Shown piece after piece: positions 1 through 11,924 of a stretch of DNA of 64,000 nucleotides. Origin of the DNA: Membranipora membranacea (Eukaryota > Bryozoa > Gymnolaemata > Cheilostomatida > Membraniporidae). Both the position numbers and the translations under genes were made by a program. Every line of letters begins with the position of its first letter. Within the stretch, counting starts at the first letter, position 1. The notes under the pieces are model-generated. The model was given only the letters and a program-made list of their open reading frames with translations, ran no database searches and had not been told where the DNA came from. Where the stretch lies: the NCBI GenBank assembly GCA_914767715.1, contig OU612071.1:12013493-12077492 (forward strand), in the 5' to 3' direction.

Positions 1-1096
1 TCTTTAACCAGACCACTCAAATGGCCTGCTTCTGCTCTGCCATACTTTAGAGTGTCGGATGGAAACTGATTGTAAGATTTTCTTCGGCGCTCCCACAAAC
101 ACAGCAAGTGCACTTTTACAGGTTTACCAGCTAATTTTGTCTAAACTGACTCCTCTGCATAAAGCGCCCCAAATTGATTTTGCTAAATTTGTTTAAAACC
201 TCTATCACTGAAATTTCATTTGCAAATCAACCAGGGAACATTTTCATGCTTCAATATCACTGACTGCAGTACTATCAACTTGCCTAGGTCCTGATTTGAC
301 ATCAGTCATACTAATCATTTTAATTTCGAGGAGGGGTGCAAAAAGTTGACCTAATTAAATTACAGCTGTATTACCTAATGGTGAGCATGGCGATTGCCAA
401 TGACATAAATATGCTGTCCTAGAAAGCTAGAGCATGTATCCTACAAGGATCCGGGATTTTATGACAATCGGGGCATTACAGACATATCCAGACATGTTGT
501 AGACACAGGCACTCGATGTGTATTCGCTTACTTTTTCAGCCATCTGTTTTCAGTAGTTTCAGAAATATGACCCTCTGATAATTGCACTCTCGGTAACAAC
601 GTGCCCTCATCCAGATACCTAGTTGGAAAAAAGTAATACTGGGGTCAACAGCCTACTCTAGTCACACTACCATGTATGTTTCAATATCTATTTTGCCTTT
701 AACGCATAAAGAGTTGCCTGCTCTTGATACCCGAGCAAGAAACTCCCGTTTACAGGTAACTGTGGGTTGCCTGAGCCATTAGAATACCAAGAATACAGCA
801 AACTAAGTAAGAGTGCATGTCACCTGCAAGGTAGCTTGTCTATAATCATGCCACGTTTAAATAAAAAGCGAATCGCTAGTAAGCGTAATGGATTTCAGCA
901 AGGCGATGATAGAATAGCGACACAAGTGTTTAGCCCACAATGCAGCCGCAGAACGGTGAGACTCGACAGCAGACAATAATATAGGCATATCATTGAAGAG
1001 AAAAATGGGTGAGCTTGACTTGACGCATGAAACTGATGTTTTATTGGCTTTGACCAGTTTTTGTTCATTCTTAACGGGTGTAGTCACAAACACACG

Positions 1097-1560
1097 CTTT
1101 CATTGTTGATTGTTCCAGCCCCCAGCACTCTAGGGTGTATACCTCTCCTGTGTACTTGTCTACTGACTGACTCATGGGAAGACATGTGGCAGCATGGAAA
1201 GACATGCTGACAAGCTGGAAAGACAGCTAAACCTACTACAAGAGGTCCCAGCAATGGGCAATGTAAGGCCAATAACCCTAACACGTACGCTGTGTTTCAT
1301 AGGGTGGCAATGGTGGATTGGAATGTGCTGTGGGATGAGAGAACACAACTCCGAGTAGTGAATAGTGGGTTATCTAATTAGCGCCATCGACCCATTTTTT
1401 TTTGGGGATGGTGAGATGGCGCAATCGGTTAGCGCGCTTGCTATTCACTGCCAGGCGATAAGTGCCGCAGGAGTTGTGGGTTCGAGTCCCACTGGGGGAG
1501 CTTTCACTGTTGATTGTTCCAGCCCCCAGCACCCTAGGGTGTATACCTCTCCAGGTAATA
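1097..1560 (+). repeat. tRNA-derived SINE with an extra tail copy (left duplicate)
   Basis: A tRNA-like head begins near 1404. It has an A-box-like TGGCGCAATCGG at 1417-1428 and a perfect B box GGTTCGAGTCC at 1479-1489. A tRNA-unrelated tail follows (…CCCCCAGCACCCTAGGGTG…), ending near 1556 in an AT dinucleotide run. The same tail without a head is at 1100-1147, so a 5'-truncated copy lies upstream. The same family recurs at 16105, 16828, 20602-20790 and 36063-36245. Confidence 0.75.
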
Positions 1561-1663
1561 AATTATATATATATACAAATATATATAAATGAAGACTGAC
1601 ATCTGCTGGTTTTCTGTTTGCAGACATCTGGTGGCGTGAACAGCTCGAGGAGAGAATGCTGGT

Positions 1664-2890
1664 ATGAGAGTTCTTCAGCCCCAGGCAACCTGCAAAGATA
1701 AAAGTAAACAGCAATCAGATAGCGAAGAGAGGCTAAGGGTGTGGGGAACTTTGTGGTTAACATGGACATGATGCTGCTGATGATGATATGCGCTGCAGGA
1801 CTTCCAAAAGGGACACAGGACATTGGAAACTTCCAGGATTGTCTCATCGGGATGAGCGTAACAAGAAAGAAAGGCCTTACATGCAGCATTTCGTTAACAT
1901 GCTGGTCAAAAGGCTGCATCGGTTCTACAAAGCAGCGCAGGAGAGCAGGAGGGGCAGAAGAGGGTAGCTACCAACAAACAGATCGGACATGCTGTGCAGG
2001 ATAGCTACCTTGGCATGCACGGGGCATGTCAGCTGTTTGCATCACTAGACATGTCACCGCTGGCTCAATCAAACTGCCAAAAGCTGGCCAAGCTGGTGGA
2101 CAATGAGATGACAGACATAAATAACAGAGACCTGAACAGACTGGCAGGGGAAAAATTTAATGATAACAAACCATGAGGCCTGAACGGGGGAGGGAGGGGA
2201 GATTGCCATAATCCGTTGACAGCCGCTACAATTCAGTAAGGTTTGGCAATAAAGAGAAGATTGGCCTATGTGCCACACAAGCGGTAACAACTGCCATCGG
2301 ACAACGATGGGCAGGGTGCAAAGCCCTATCAGGCTTTGATGAGAACGAGGCCAGAAAAGTGGACTGTTACAGCTCAGTCCGACCCCTCTCACCCGGGCAA
2401 CTCACAGGTTAGAGCTATAAAGAAAGTGAATTTCAGGAAAAAGACATTCAGTTGCGCCAGGGTAAAGACAATTCACTCACTTAAGAAGTTGGTGGCAAAA
2501 GATGTCAAGTGCCGTTCGAGTATCGTTGCACAGCAGTTGTCCAAGCTGGGTTTATCAATAATCCAAGTAAATCATCTGGTCAGCACGGCCATGGAGTGCT
2601 TCGACGGCAATCATCAGATGTGTTCCAGACTGGTTGGCAGCAGCTGCTGCGGGACAGAAGAGGACAACTGGATGCTCAGTAGTTCACTGTTCCGGTCTGG
2701 GGTGTATAAACTGCAACGAAGAAGAGAAAGAAAAAAACTGTTAGATGTTTTCAATATACGCCTTCATACCAACGCCCTTCAAGCGACAAAGCTTGGAATT
2801 AGTACGCAGCGCAACCAGGCATTTAACAGGGCATTGATTAAAAATATGCTAAAGAATGTCCTATTTAGTAGCCAAGAGCAAATACCATGA
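1664..2890 (+). pseudogene. Decayed Mutator-like transposase (left duplicate)
   Basis: Remnant of a metazoan Mutator-type (MULE) transposase in three disjoint frames. The N-terminal part has the order expected of this family, with an LGMHGACQ-type stretch followed by a short PLA-type motif and KLAKLVDNEM. The middle is frame-broken: a region resembling the NN-x-SGGG…TAATIQ segment lies at about 2160-2240 in other frames. The C-terminal frame (ATG at 2339, stop 2890) carries SQVRAIKKVNF, KDVKCRSS, CFDGNHQMCSR and the family-typical STQRNQAFNRALIK motif. The left copy also carries 72 extra bases between two CATCGG repeats that the right copy lacks. It is non-functional as it stands. The family call rests on remembered motif order, not a search. 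Confidence 0.58.
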
Positions 2891-4889
2891 AGAACAAAGA
2901 CTAAGTGTTCTGAGCTTTTAAGCATTTAGTTGACAAAATTACATTCGAAATCGGACCTTACTCACGGGCCATTAGTGTTTTCCATCTTACGTCAACACGT
3001 CTGACAGCTGGAAAGATCAGATGCAGCTGATTAGCTAAAATTCTGAGCAAAACCTTGAACTCTGAAAAGTTGACGCACCATTTTTCATACAAATGTTAAG
3101 ACCAGAAACATGCTACATAGCATGTGTTGTTATGGCACACACAATATCTGATGGCACGGTATACTGATCAAATTTTATACTTCATTAGTACATGTTGAGT
3201 AAAACTCACCGGTTTTACCCAGTTGTAGTGGTAATATTTAGAAAGAAGGTCTGTTATTCATACATTACATTTATGGGGAGAAAACTCCTCTTCTGACCTA
3301 TGCGCAACAGAGAAAAAGTGAATAGCGCAGTGACGCTGCGTCACTGAATTAGAGAAGACACTGAGCCTGTATCAAATAGTCAATAGTTTCCAGTCTATAG
3401 AGTATATATATGTTTATGATAGAGACAGTCAGTACCAATCTTTATGTATTTATTTGCTTATTCTCATTCTTTTTAGCAAATTTATGCACCAAATAAAAGG
3501 TTTTTGTTCTTGTAAATTAAACAAACATGTAAATTTTTCTAAATGAAAGACTGAAAGAACTGGACTTTGAATGAACTACCCCAAATACTTTTGCTGAAAA
3601 TGCATCGCTTATTCCAATTAAAACACCCCCTGGGTCATTCTAATTGAAAACATCCAGAGCGATTTGCGCTCAGAGGGAGGAGGAAGACAGTCTATAATAC
3701 CCTCTGTTCTAGCCCCTTACACAGAACCACTTAGAAGTAGCGGTCGAATCTAATGTTATGAAGAAGGGCAACATTTGTGTCCAGTGACAACTCCAAATAG
3801 AAATACAATGTTGTAAGGAAATGCAGGCTAGTCATAATTATCTAAACCACAATGTTGTTGATTGAAACAGACCCTAGACAAGCAAGGGCCCCTTTGACTA
3901 ACATGCCTTTACTTTGCCAACGTCCAGTATCAACAACTCAATACACCAAACGTTCGGTGTTTTGGGGCTGGTTGATACTGGACATCAGCAAACTACAGGC
4001 TTGCATGTCCACGGGGCCAATGGCACCAACCACTGATTCCCCTTTTAATTATCTCCTCATATGACCTGTATTGAACAAGCTTGTCAAGACAGGCTAGCTT
4101 TCGCATCGTATCGCAGCATGTATTTTAAGACTTGATGTAGTGACAATAGGCACTACATTCAAAACTATAGAGTAGCTTTTATTGTGGGATATACTTTTTC
4201 ATCGAGTCCTCCTAGCCCTATGCTCTACTAATCATTGCCTACCTACCTTAACCTATTTGTATTGTAAATTATCTCTCAATAGTCACAGTGAATGTGATAG
4301 TGTTTGACTGTAGAAATTAGTGACTATGTAGTTTGACCAAGAGGTAATGTGTAGTGTAGCCATAAGAACAATGAGAAGGAATTACGATATTGACATCCAT
4401 GATTATATATTTTTGTAACCACACACTATACCAGAGGTAACACAATTAAGCCTCAATTAAACTCTAACACTTTTGAAGACACCTTTTACAACCGCATGCG
4501 ATCACATGTTAAATGCTAACACTTAGATTAAATGATTCGATAGCCCTGATCACAATGACTCATGCTCAACCGTAACAATGTACTAGGATATGCCAATAAC
4601 TTTTTGGTTTGTGTGCATTATGATTAAATGGGCATGCAACAACAACACTTTATTTTTGCGTTTCAGAGGCAAATATTTTATGCTTATTATTTATAGATTT
4701 TCTATGCCTGAAAGTTGATTAACTGTGTCTATAAATGTTTTTTTTTCCATGAGTCTACTGCAGACGCTGACTTCAGATTCAACACTGATCAACGCTAGAC
4801 CTGAGCAATCAAAACTACACTTCCGTCTTATGCTTTTCCCCAAAGGCGGGTCGGAGTAACCTGAAAAGAGAGAGAGAGTTCATTTGACT
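2891..4889. other. Gene-free stretch with hairpins and a foldback fragment
   Basis: No coding signal was seen. It holds a MITE-end remnant near 3605-3680, a hairpin at 3924-3986 with 13-bp perfect arms (GTCCAGTATCAAC and complement) enclosing a second inverted pair, and a half-copy of the AGCCTGTCTTGACAAGCTT family at 4077-4096. The same holds for the right duplicate at 57709-59708. Confidence 0.6.
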
Positions 4890-5132
4890 GGGGGGTCTTT
4901 CAATTAGAAACAGCGAAAATTGCAATCTGCTCGCTCACCCAGTGAGTGAGCGACACCTGCTACCGCTACTAGGCTCTCGCTTTCAGCTAACTCACTCATG
5001 ATGGAACTATATACACTTTGAGTGCGCGATTTGGGAGCGATTGTGTCCATCCATTTGAAAGAGCAAGTGAGTGATAAATTTTAGCGATGTGATAGTGATA
5101 ACTTGCATCTCTCATTTTAATTGAAGCCCCCC
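4890..5132. mobile_element. GGGGGTCTTTCAATTAG MITE (copy 1)
   Basis: Non-autonomous inverted-repeat element. The left end is GGGGGTCTTTCAATTAGAA and the right end ends in AATTGAAGCCCCCC. Inside are several GCTCACTCA / TGAGTGAGC inverted motifs and a central TGGAACTATATACA block shared by all family members. There is no coding capacity. Its partner in the right duplicate is at 59709-59951. Confidence 0.85.
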
Positions 5133-5148
5133 TGGTTAGACCAAGTAA

Positions 5149-5326
5149 TTTATTTATTTATGTATTTATTTATTTATTGAGGTTTTCTAAAAGTTTATAA
5201 TTAAAGCAAATTAAAAATAACTTGTTGACCTCATACACATTAACATAGATACAAAAAATGACTTGAATAAAAAGATATAAGTGGTAGGGTGTTACATACT
5301 ATATAGTGTGTAGGATAATGAAAGCA
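5149..5326 (-). repeat. Retroposon-like insertion with (TAAA)n tail, left duplicate only
   Basis: About 178 bp present here and absent from the right copy, where the flanks join directly at about 59968. It starts with a (TTTA)n run on the + strand, so read on the minus strand it ends in an (AAATA)n tail as SINE/LINE 3' ends do. No coding frame is recognisable and target duplications are unclear. A deletion in the right copy is the alternative. Confidence 0.5.
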
Positions 5327-5419
5327 TTGACTCCCTGCTTAGCAATTGTATATTATATAAAGATGATACATAAATAAGAGGATAATGAGTGAATGGATAA
5401 TACTAAACCTGCAGAGTTG

Positions 5420-5830
5420 AAGGTATAATAGATAAGTTCAATACTGGTATTCAGACTGAAGCTCCTGTAAGTGAGAAATACTATTTCTTCAGATTGTCTG
5501 CTTTTCTGTTACCTGATAACAATGGATTCTATCTTCTTGTTTCATGTGAGAAGTGTAGACAACTCTGTTGAGTCACAATGAGGTCCAGGAAAATAAAATT
5601 ACCAAAACACCATTGGAGATCAATGAGCAAAAGAGGGAGCTTTGTTTCAAGCAAGGCCCTTCAAGAATCTCACTTCTATTTTATTTAAAGAGTTCTCCTA
5701 GTATTATATAAGGCCAATGAAATGTAAATAGGAATAGCTCACCAAACCCTCAACTGGGATTCTTATACACAGGTATTTGAGAAAAGGGCTGGAGTTTAGC
5801 CATATCTTCTTTTTTTTTGGAAAAAGAAAC
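5420..5830 (+). repeat. Dispersed repeat also found inverted at 30705-30810
   Basis: The part around 5490-5595 (TTCAGATTGTCTGCTT…CAACTCTGTTGAG) matches the reverse complement of 30705-30810 at roughly 85 percent by eye. It is present in both duplicates (right copy about 60065-60480). No coding potential is seen and the family is not identified. Confidence 0.6.
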
Positions 5831-5919
5831 TGTTGTTCTAGGCCAGCAGCAGCTATACATAAAAGGCTCTAAAAATTACATCTGCGTAAGTGTCTTGAAC
5901 AGAGAAAATTGAAGACTGT

Positions 5920-7115
5920 ATCTGGTGTAGTTTTTTATGGCCGTTCTGATGACGCATATGTACCATTTCAAAAATGGGGCAAAAAGGGGCGAATCCAAGT
6001 AAGAAACACGGAAAAGGGGGTTAAAAGGGCGTTTTTTGCAATTTAACTTCTCTTGGCAAAGTTCATAGAATGAAGCAGTGTCATTGAATTTTTTTTATCA
6101 ATATCATGCATATCTTGAGTAGTTTTTGGGAAAATATCATACAGCTAAACCCAATGGTTGACGTTTTACAGACAAATTGTAGTCACCCCTCGAACACAGT
6201 TGCGGCATAATAATAGGATTTGTGCAAGCGTGCAAGAATAACAGTGATAAATGTACTTCTCATGTCATTTTTCATGATTTGTTTTTAAAAAGACCCCATC
6301 ATAAAGTATCTGGTAGCAGTGTAATAATAAATTGAGAATATATGAGAAAGGGGTGGATCCAGTTGGGATGTGAAAAACAGGTAAACGTTTATGAAGTTTT
6401 ATTCTGGTAAAGCGTGTAATCTGATTATGTATTTTGAACTTAATAGCTATTTTAAATAGCACATAAGTATCACTGCTAAAACAAAACAAAGAAAGGATGC
6501 AAATTCATACTAGTTTAAAGGTCAAGGTCTTCATCATCGGTAATTTGGTCATACTCATCTTGCTGAGTGTCGTCCCTGCCATTGTCGCATTGAAGGCATC
6601 CACACAATTGCGTACAATGCAAACCGGCCTTCAAACATGAGCATCCACCGCTTTTGTCTGGGGTAGTTTTGTATGGCCGTTCTGATGGCGCATATGTACT
6701 TCTTTACAAATGGGGCAAAAGGGGGCGGATCCAAGTAAGAAACGTGGAAAAGGGGGTATATAGAGCGTTTTTTACCATTTAACTTCTTTCGGCAAAGATC
6801 ATAGAATGAATTGGCGTCATTGAAATTTTTTTATCAATATCATGCATATCTTGAGTGGTTTTTGAGAAAATATCATACTGCTAAATCCATCTATTGACGT
6901 TTTACAGACAGATTGTAGACACCCCTCAAACACAGTTGTGGCATAAAAATAGGTTTTGCGCAACCTTTCCAGAATAACAGCGATAAATAAACTTCATATG
7001 TGATTTTCATTATCTTTTTATAAGAAGACCCTATTATAAAATAACTGGTAGCAGTCTAATTATGAATTGGGAATATATGGGGACAGGGTGGATCCGGTTA
7101 AGATGTGAAAAACTG
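5920..7115. repeat. Direct pair of ~460-bp repeats inside the 4.2-kb insertion
   Basis: About 5920-6380 and 6657-7115 are diverged direct copies (both contain GGCCGTTCTGATG, a GGGGCAAAA tract, ATCATGCATATCTTGAGT and a GTGGATCC near the end). The spacer between them carries the cysteine-rich coding relic. Confidence 0.8.
6515..6703 (-). pseudogene. Cysteine-rich C-terminal relic of an unidentified TE protein
   Basis: A short open frame on the minus strand ends at 6515. Read there it contains SGGCSCLKAGLHC, then TQLCGCLQCDN, and an acidic tail TDDEDLDL. The spacing C-x-C-x6-C-x3-C-x-C-x2-C is a compact zinc-binding-like knuckle, similar to cysteine clusters at the C-termini of several transposon-encoded proteins. 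An in-frame stop lies just upstream (near 6703), so only the tail survives. It may be the last trace of the enzyme that moved the surrounding element; that is a guess. Confidence 0.4.
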
Positions 7116-7439
7116 TTAAGATGCGAAAAACAGGTAGAGTCCAGAAACTTCTTGCCAATGAGTGATCAAAAAATTGCATTTAATAATTATTATCTCTCTG
7201 GGGTTACCTAGAATTGAGTGAAACTAGACCCGAATTTCGCTGCGAATCCAATTATGTAAAGCTCATAACTCTCAGAGTGCATATTCTTTCTACAGAGGCT
7301 AAGAAAAGACAAAAAAAAGTTGCAAAATTTCGTTTTTTAATGAGCATTCTGTATGTGTATTATCAACCAAGGCACAAACAGATCCTCTTTATTGACTTAT
7401 TGAGAGGCGCAATACATGTACACACCAGTATAAACAAAG

Positions 7440-7745
7440 ATATATCCACAATGTGACCAGTGTCAACGTGAAGGAAAGCAAAGAAAGACGAACTAATGTG
7501 CTTATCAAATGCATCGAAAACCTGTATTGATATAATACATTCTTTATCAAGGTAAAAATCCAGTCAATGACTAATTGGAAGGCGAGATATATGTACAAAC
7601 ATATATAAAATTGTTACATAAAAATACAACAAGTGAATACCAACAATAATATGACCTGTGTAAACAAGAAGGAAAGCAAAAAAAAGGAGTATTTCCTGCT
7701 GTGAAAACCAGTATTGATAAATACATTCTTCATTGACTAATTGGA
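7440..7745. repeat. Short direct repeats inside the 4.2-kb insertion
   Basis: Two diverged copies (about 7440-7570 and 7645-7745) share a GTGTCAACGTGAAGGAAAGCA-like block, an internal CTGTATTGAT block and ATACATTCTT. The open frames drawn across this area are not conserved between the two repeats and look accidental. Confidence 0.55.
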
Positions 7746-9004
7746 AAGTAGATTTTGGTACAAGCCTGTATCAAATGAATATATACAGCAGTAAAACACA
7801 TACCTGCAATGTGACCTATGTCAACGTGTGGGCATGCAACAAAGGACATCAAGAATATAAAATTCATGTGAAAACATGCTTTGACACAAATGCATGCAGA
7901 GTATTTTTGTACTTGGTCATCTTGTTAAATTTGGTGCTTCTTAGTCTTGGACTTTGGCAATGATCTGTGATCGGAATAGTTATTTTAAGCCTTTTTGCGT
8001 GGTTCTTCCTCCTTCGCTGTATCACTGAAAGAATGATGAAACTCAAGATTAAGGAGCGGAAATATAATCGCATAACAGGATCTCAACTCAAGTTAACAGC
8101 AGGAGGTAGAACAACCTTTGAACAAAAAATGATTCTATCTCACATCACATCTAGCAGCTAAGTTAAAGAGCTTGCAGAACAAATCTGTTGGAGGAATATG
8201 TTATTCGTATTACAAGCAAGTAGATATATAAACACGGGGGAGGAAGGGGGGTTATGGCTTTCTTGTAATGGATGTCAACTGCTTAGACCTATGACATCAC
8301 CCTACACATATTTTACAAGCAGACTCTTCTTTAAATGAAACATAGATGCTGAAATAGATATAACACTACAGAAATAACCTATAGTTACCCTAGAGGAGTA
8401 ATATTTGGCTTAGTTTAGCTAGTTTATGGGTGACTTAATGTTAGCTAGCACTAACTTTTGGCAAGCTGAGGTGAGAGTCTAAATGAAGTAAGGCTTGGAT
8501 GTCACCTGTCTTAGGAGTGTGTGAAATGGTGAACATCTCCTCCAGCAAACTATTTACTCCTCTAGAGTTTTCAAGGTTTTGAATTATCCTTCACCTTTCA
8601 TAAGTCTTCCTGGAATAGTATTTGATGGTAGTGTGCTTCTCCTGCCACATCATCAGAGTTTTCAAATATATAATAGTAAGCTCTCTATTTCATTAGCTTG
8701 AGCCGCTTGGTACAAGCCAGCTGAAAAAAAAACGAATCGAACATCTGTAATTCATAAACACTGAACAGTAAAGAGTAACCAAGCTGTCGCCTTGTTTCCG
8801 TTGTCATCATCACTACTAGATGTATCTTCATTCTAAATGCATAAATGATAGTTTGATAACACTGCTATCACAACACATTAACACTACTAATAATGCTAAC
8901 AGCAGTGTTACGCCTTGCTAGTAGTAACAGCAATCCAGTCCCACTAGCATTAAAAGGCTGATGAGTAACTGGCATGCTTTAAATGTAGTGATTTGGACCA
9001 CAGT

Positions 9005-9120
9005 CCTTCTGTAGTTGGTGCAAGTCCAGTGGTCGAGTGCCCCAGTGGTCGAGGCCTTTTCTCTCTTAGGCCTTGACCACTGGGGCACTCGACCACTGGA
9101 CTTGCACCAACTACAGAAGG
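9005..9120. repeat. 52-bp-arm hairpin
   Basis: Arms 9005-9056 and 9069-9120 pair at 51 of 52 positions around a 12-base loop of mostly T and C. The arms are GC-richer than the surroundings and contain two tandem AGTGGTCGAG/CAGTGGTCGAGG-like blocks. It lies in the 4.2-kb insertion and has no counterpart in the right duplicate. Confidence 0.92.
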
Positions 9121-10258
9121 CCTGTGATTTGGACTGGAGTAAGCTGTAATAGCAAAGTTACTCCTTGCTGAAAGTAAAGTCAACAATTACATAGACCTAT
9201 TTTTTTTACGTAAACCCAATCCTTTTAAATTATTGATTTTCTAATAATATTGATAACCTACCATCGTATTGAAACACCTGGGATGAGGATAGGCTACTAG
9301 TACTAGAAGAGACACTAGTATGTTCATGAAATAAACAAATAAATGTACTTGTAGTAAACAAAAACATTGAAACCTGAAAGTGAAGTAAACTATCACAATC
9401 ATTCATCTTAACACTCACATTTTTTCCTGGTGTGGGCTTTCTGTGCAGCTACTAGTTTTGTTATGCAAATCTCAGATAGCAGATTTCGTGAGCATAGAAA
9501 GAATGTTCATTTCTATTGTCATCATTCTCCATTCTTCTATCACAATATTTATCCCATGATGATCATATCAATGAACTATGATGGTAGCTTATCTCTCTGA
9601 TCCAGAGTAATTCAGTAGCTTCCTGCTGCTCAGGCTGTTTGACTAGCAAAACCCAATCCTCAGCTTTGCTCAGAGCATTGTCCAGTTGCTGTTGTGACAA
9701 TTTAATCAGTGGATTTTATCATATACTCTGTGTTGTGGGAATTGATGCAGCAAGCCTCCAGGTTGGCGACCATCTTTTATAAACAAAAATGCTCTGCACT
9801 GTCATTGGCTAATCATCAAAATTATCCATTTTGATTGGCTAAATGTTGCCAAGTAACTTTTGCAAGTTAGTTCTGCAGAAATATTGTAGAATCTGCATCA
9901 GAAAATAATTTTAGCAAAACATTTTTTATTGCCCCACTTATGGAATAGTACCACTTCAAAAATCCAAACAATAATAAATATCATTTGATTATTTGCTATT
10001 AATTTTCTCTGTTCATCATCCTTACACACAATGAAACAATAGTGAGGTGCTGCTGCTGGCCTATTCTAACATTTTATGATTATGATTATATGTTATTTAT
10101 ATGAGCAATAGTACCTATATAGAAATTGTGGAGTGTTCCTATCACAGGGTTTGTTTGTTGTCATGTTGTTGTCTGTTGTGCATGTACCGTGTCCATGTAT
10201 CTTTGAGTTGTCTTCTCTGTTCATACTACTGAGAAGTGACCACCATTCTACCAACCCT

Positions 10259-10514
10259 GGGGGTCTTTCAATTAGAGACAGGCAAAATCGCGATCTTGTC
10301 GCTCACTCACTGAGTGAGCGATACCTGCTAGGGGTCTTGCTTTCAAATCGCTCAGTCACTTGATGGAACTATATACATTCTGAGTGAGCGATTTGGGAGC
10401 GATTTTCTCTAATTGAAACACCAAGTGAGTGTTAATTTTGAGCGGTGTAATAGTGATGTGATAGTGATAACTTGCTTTAGTAAAGGATCACTCTTTCTGA
10501 TTGAAAGACCCCCC
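10259..10514. mobile_element. GGGGGTCTTTCAATTAG MITE (copy 2)
   Basis: Complete member with both termini (GGGGGTCTTTCAATTAGAG … GATTGAAAGACCCCCC), the TGGAACTATATACATTC core and the flanking GCTCACTCACTGAGTGAGCG palindrome. The right duplicate counterpart is 60671-60926, which differs by one visible base. Confidence 0.88.
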
Positions 10515-10663
10515 TGACCCAATTTATGACAGAGACTGACTTGACCTGTCCTGCGGCTGTAGCCTTAAAAAGAATACACATTAGGCACATTTCTCTACTG
10601 ACTTCGCGGTGAGTGGACTGCATTGTTATAAGCTAGCCATCCTGCTTAACCCAACCATCTTTT

Positions 10664-10871
10664 CGCTCACTCGACTACTAGTGAGCTTTACCTGCTAGGC
10701 TCTCGCTTTCATATCACTCAGTCATCGATGGGACTATATACATTCTAAGTGAGCGATTTGGGAACAAATTTGTCCAGTTGAAAGACCGAGTGAGTGATAA
10801 TTTTGAGCGATTTGTTATAATGGCAACTTGCTATAATAAAGCAACGCTCCTTCTAATTGGGAGACCCCCTG
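10664..10871. mobile_element. GGGGGTCTTTCAATTAG MITE, 5' end lost (copy 3)
   Basis: Begins inside the family at a TCGCTCACTCG motif, retains the ACTATATACATTC core and ends at TAATTGGGAGACCCCC. The left terminal repeat is missing. The open frame through this element into 11017 is explained by the element and is not called a gene. Right counterpart: 61077-61284. Confidence 0.8.
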
Positions 10872-11017
10872 TTGAACCCAACTGCTCCTGGCTTTTGGCT
10901 GATATGCTCGAGGTTGTCCCTCATTCCACAAGCATTGCAAGAATTTTCCTTTTAGCACCCCTCCCGTGCCCATATGTTCTCTGGCTGAAACCAGGCGACG
11001 TTATTGAGGTAAAGTAA

Positions 11018-11924
11018 CAGCGCTGGTGAACTTTCATATAACCTGTGTTGTTGGATAGGTAATTAGAAATTAATGAGTGAACAAAATCAATCTTATTGCT
11101 AATTTAATTATTTCTTACAATTACTACGATTGCTGTTACTACTAGCTTGATGACTCGGTAGGGCGAAATGAGTGGACTCTTTAGCTAGCTGAAGTTTTTG
11201 TACATCGGGCCAAATATATATCGATTGCCTCCTAGTCACAAAGTTAAGTAACTCATATTTCTATGTCTGCAATTAAGCTCTTCTCTTGGTAATGGTGGGA
11301 AATTTCTATATTAGCACGCAAACTCGTTGGTGTATGCAAGGGAACAGATCTGGTAAAACTTTACGCAAGCACGATTCAGCCTTTGCTTTCTCTAAATCCC
11401 TATCCTATTCATATTGCAGGTCATGCTACAAGATCATACAAAAAGTAAGGGACAGCGGAGACATTTTAATAAAATTATGCGATTCGGAGAGAAAGAAAGC
11501 TCAAGTTGAGAGCGGTGAGTTCATCAGCAGTAAACTGGTAAGTGTTAACAAGTACTGAATAAGTGCCGATATTGTGTGACTGTAGATGTGTAGATTCTTG
11601 GTGGAGCTCCCTTCAGTTAACATCAGCGACCGACAGATATTTGCTGGTCAAGACTATAACCAGAAGAGAGCTCAGGTTATTCAAGCGGTCACAAAGCGAT
11701 TTAGTGTTTTCAGTATACCTCTGTCCGGAAAATTTGGCCGAAAAATTATCCTCACAATGACTTGCTATCTACCTAAGACATTGCATATTAGTGTGTGATC
11801 ATCACTCGGATTGGATCGATCGTAAAATAACTTGAACCCCAAATGAATGCAAAACTGATTTTTGGCCTGAATATGATTACGACAACTACCAATAAAGTGG
11901 TGACTTAGAGTTATCCTGACATGG
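11018..11924 (+). other. Stretch with unassigned open frames (both duplicates)
   Basis: Frames at 11286-11558 and 11586-11798 (right copy 61699-61971 and 62011-62211) are open but resemble nothing I recognise. A splice-like arrangement is possible, with an acceptor TTGCAG before 11421 and a GTAAGT after 11538, but no reading frame is favoured. Both copies are so alike that conservation gives no information. No function is proposed. Confidence 0.25.

Larger units (their letters stand above)
5839..10063. mobile_element. 4.2-kb insertion with 15-bp terminal inverted repeats
   Basis: Starts TAGGCCAGCAGCAGC and ends GCTGCTGCTGGCCTA, a perfect 15-bp terminal inverted repeat. It is flanked by TTC on both sides (5836-5838 and 10064-10066). 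The right duplicate has the uninterrupted site TTGTTCTAAC at about 60475-60485, exactly what precise insertion with a 3-bp target duplication predicts. No transposase frame is intact. The interior consists of direct repeats, a cysteine-rich coding relic and a long hairpin. The superfamily is unknown; 3-bp duplications occur in Harbinger- and CACTA-type elements. Confidence 0.82.

Noticed and set aside
7214-8161. Several 60-80-codon frames in the 4.2-kb insertion
   Set aside because: Not conserved between the internal direct repeats; AT-rich chance frames.
10133-10363. 76-codon frame conserved in both duplicates
   Set aside because: It runs into a MITE, and its conservation only reflects the recent duplication.
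11286-11798. N-terminal exons of the ESS2-like gene
   Set aside because: None of the frames contains the family's DEExY or RDFFP-type words.
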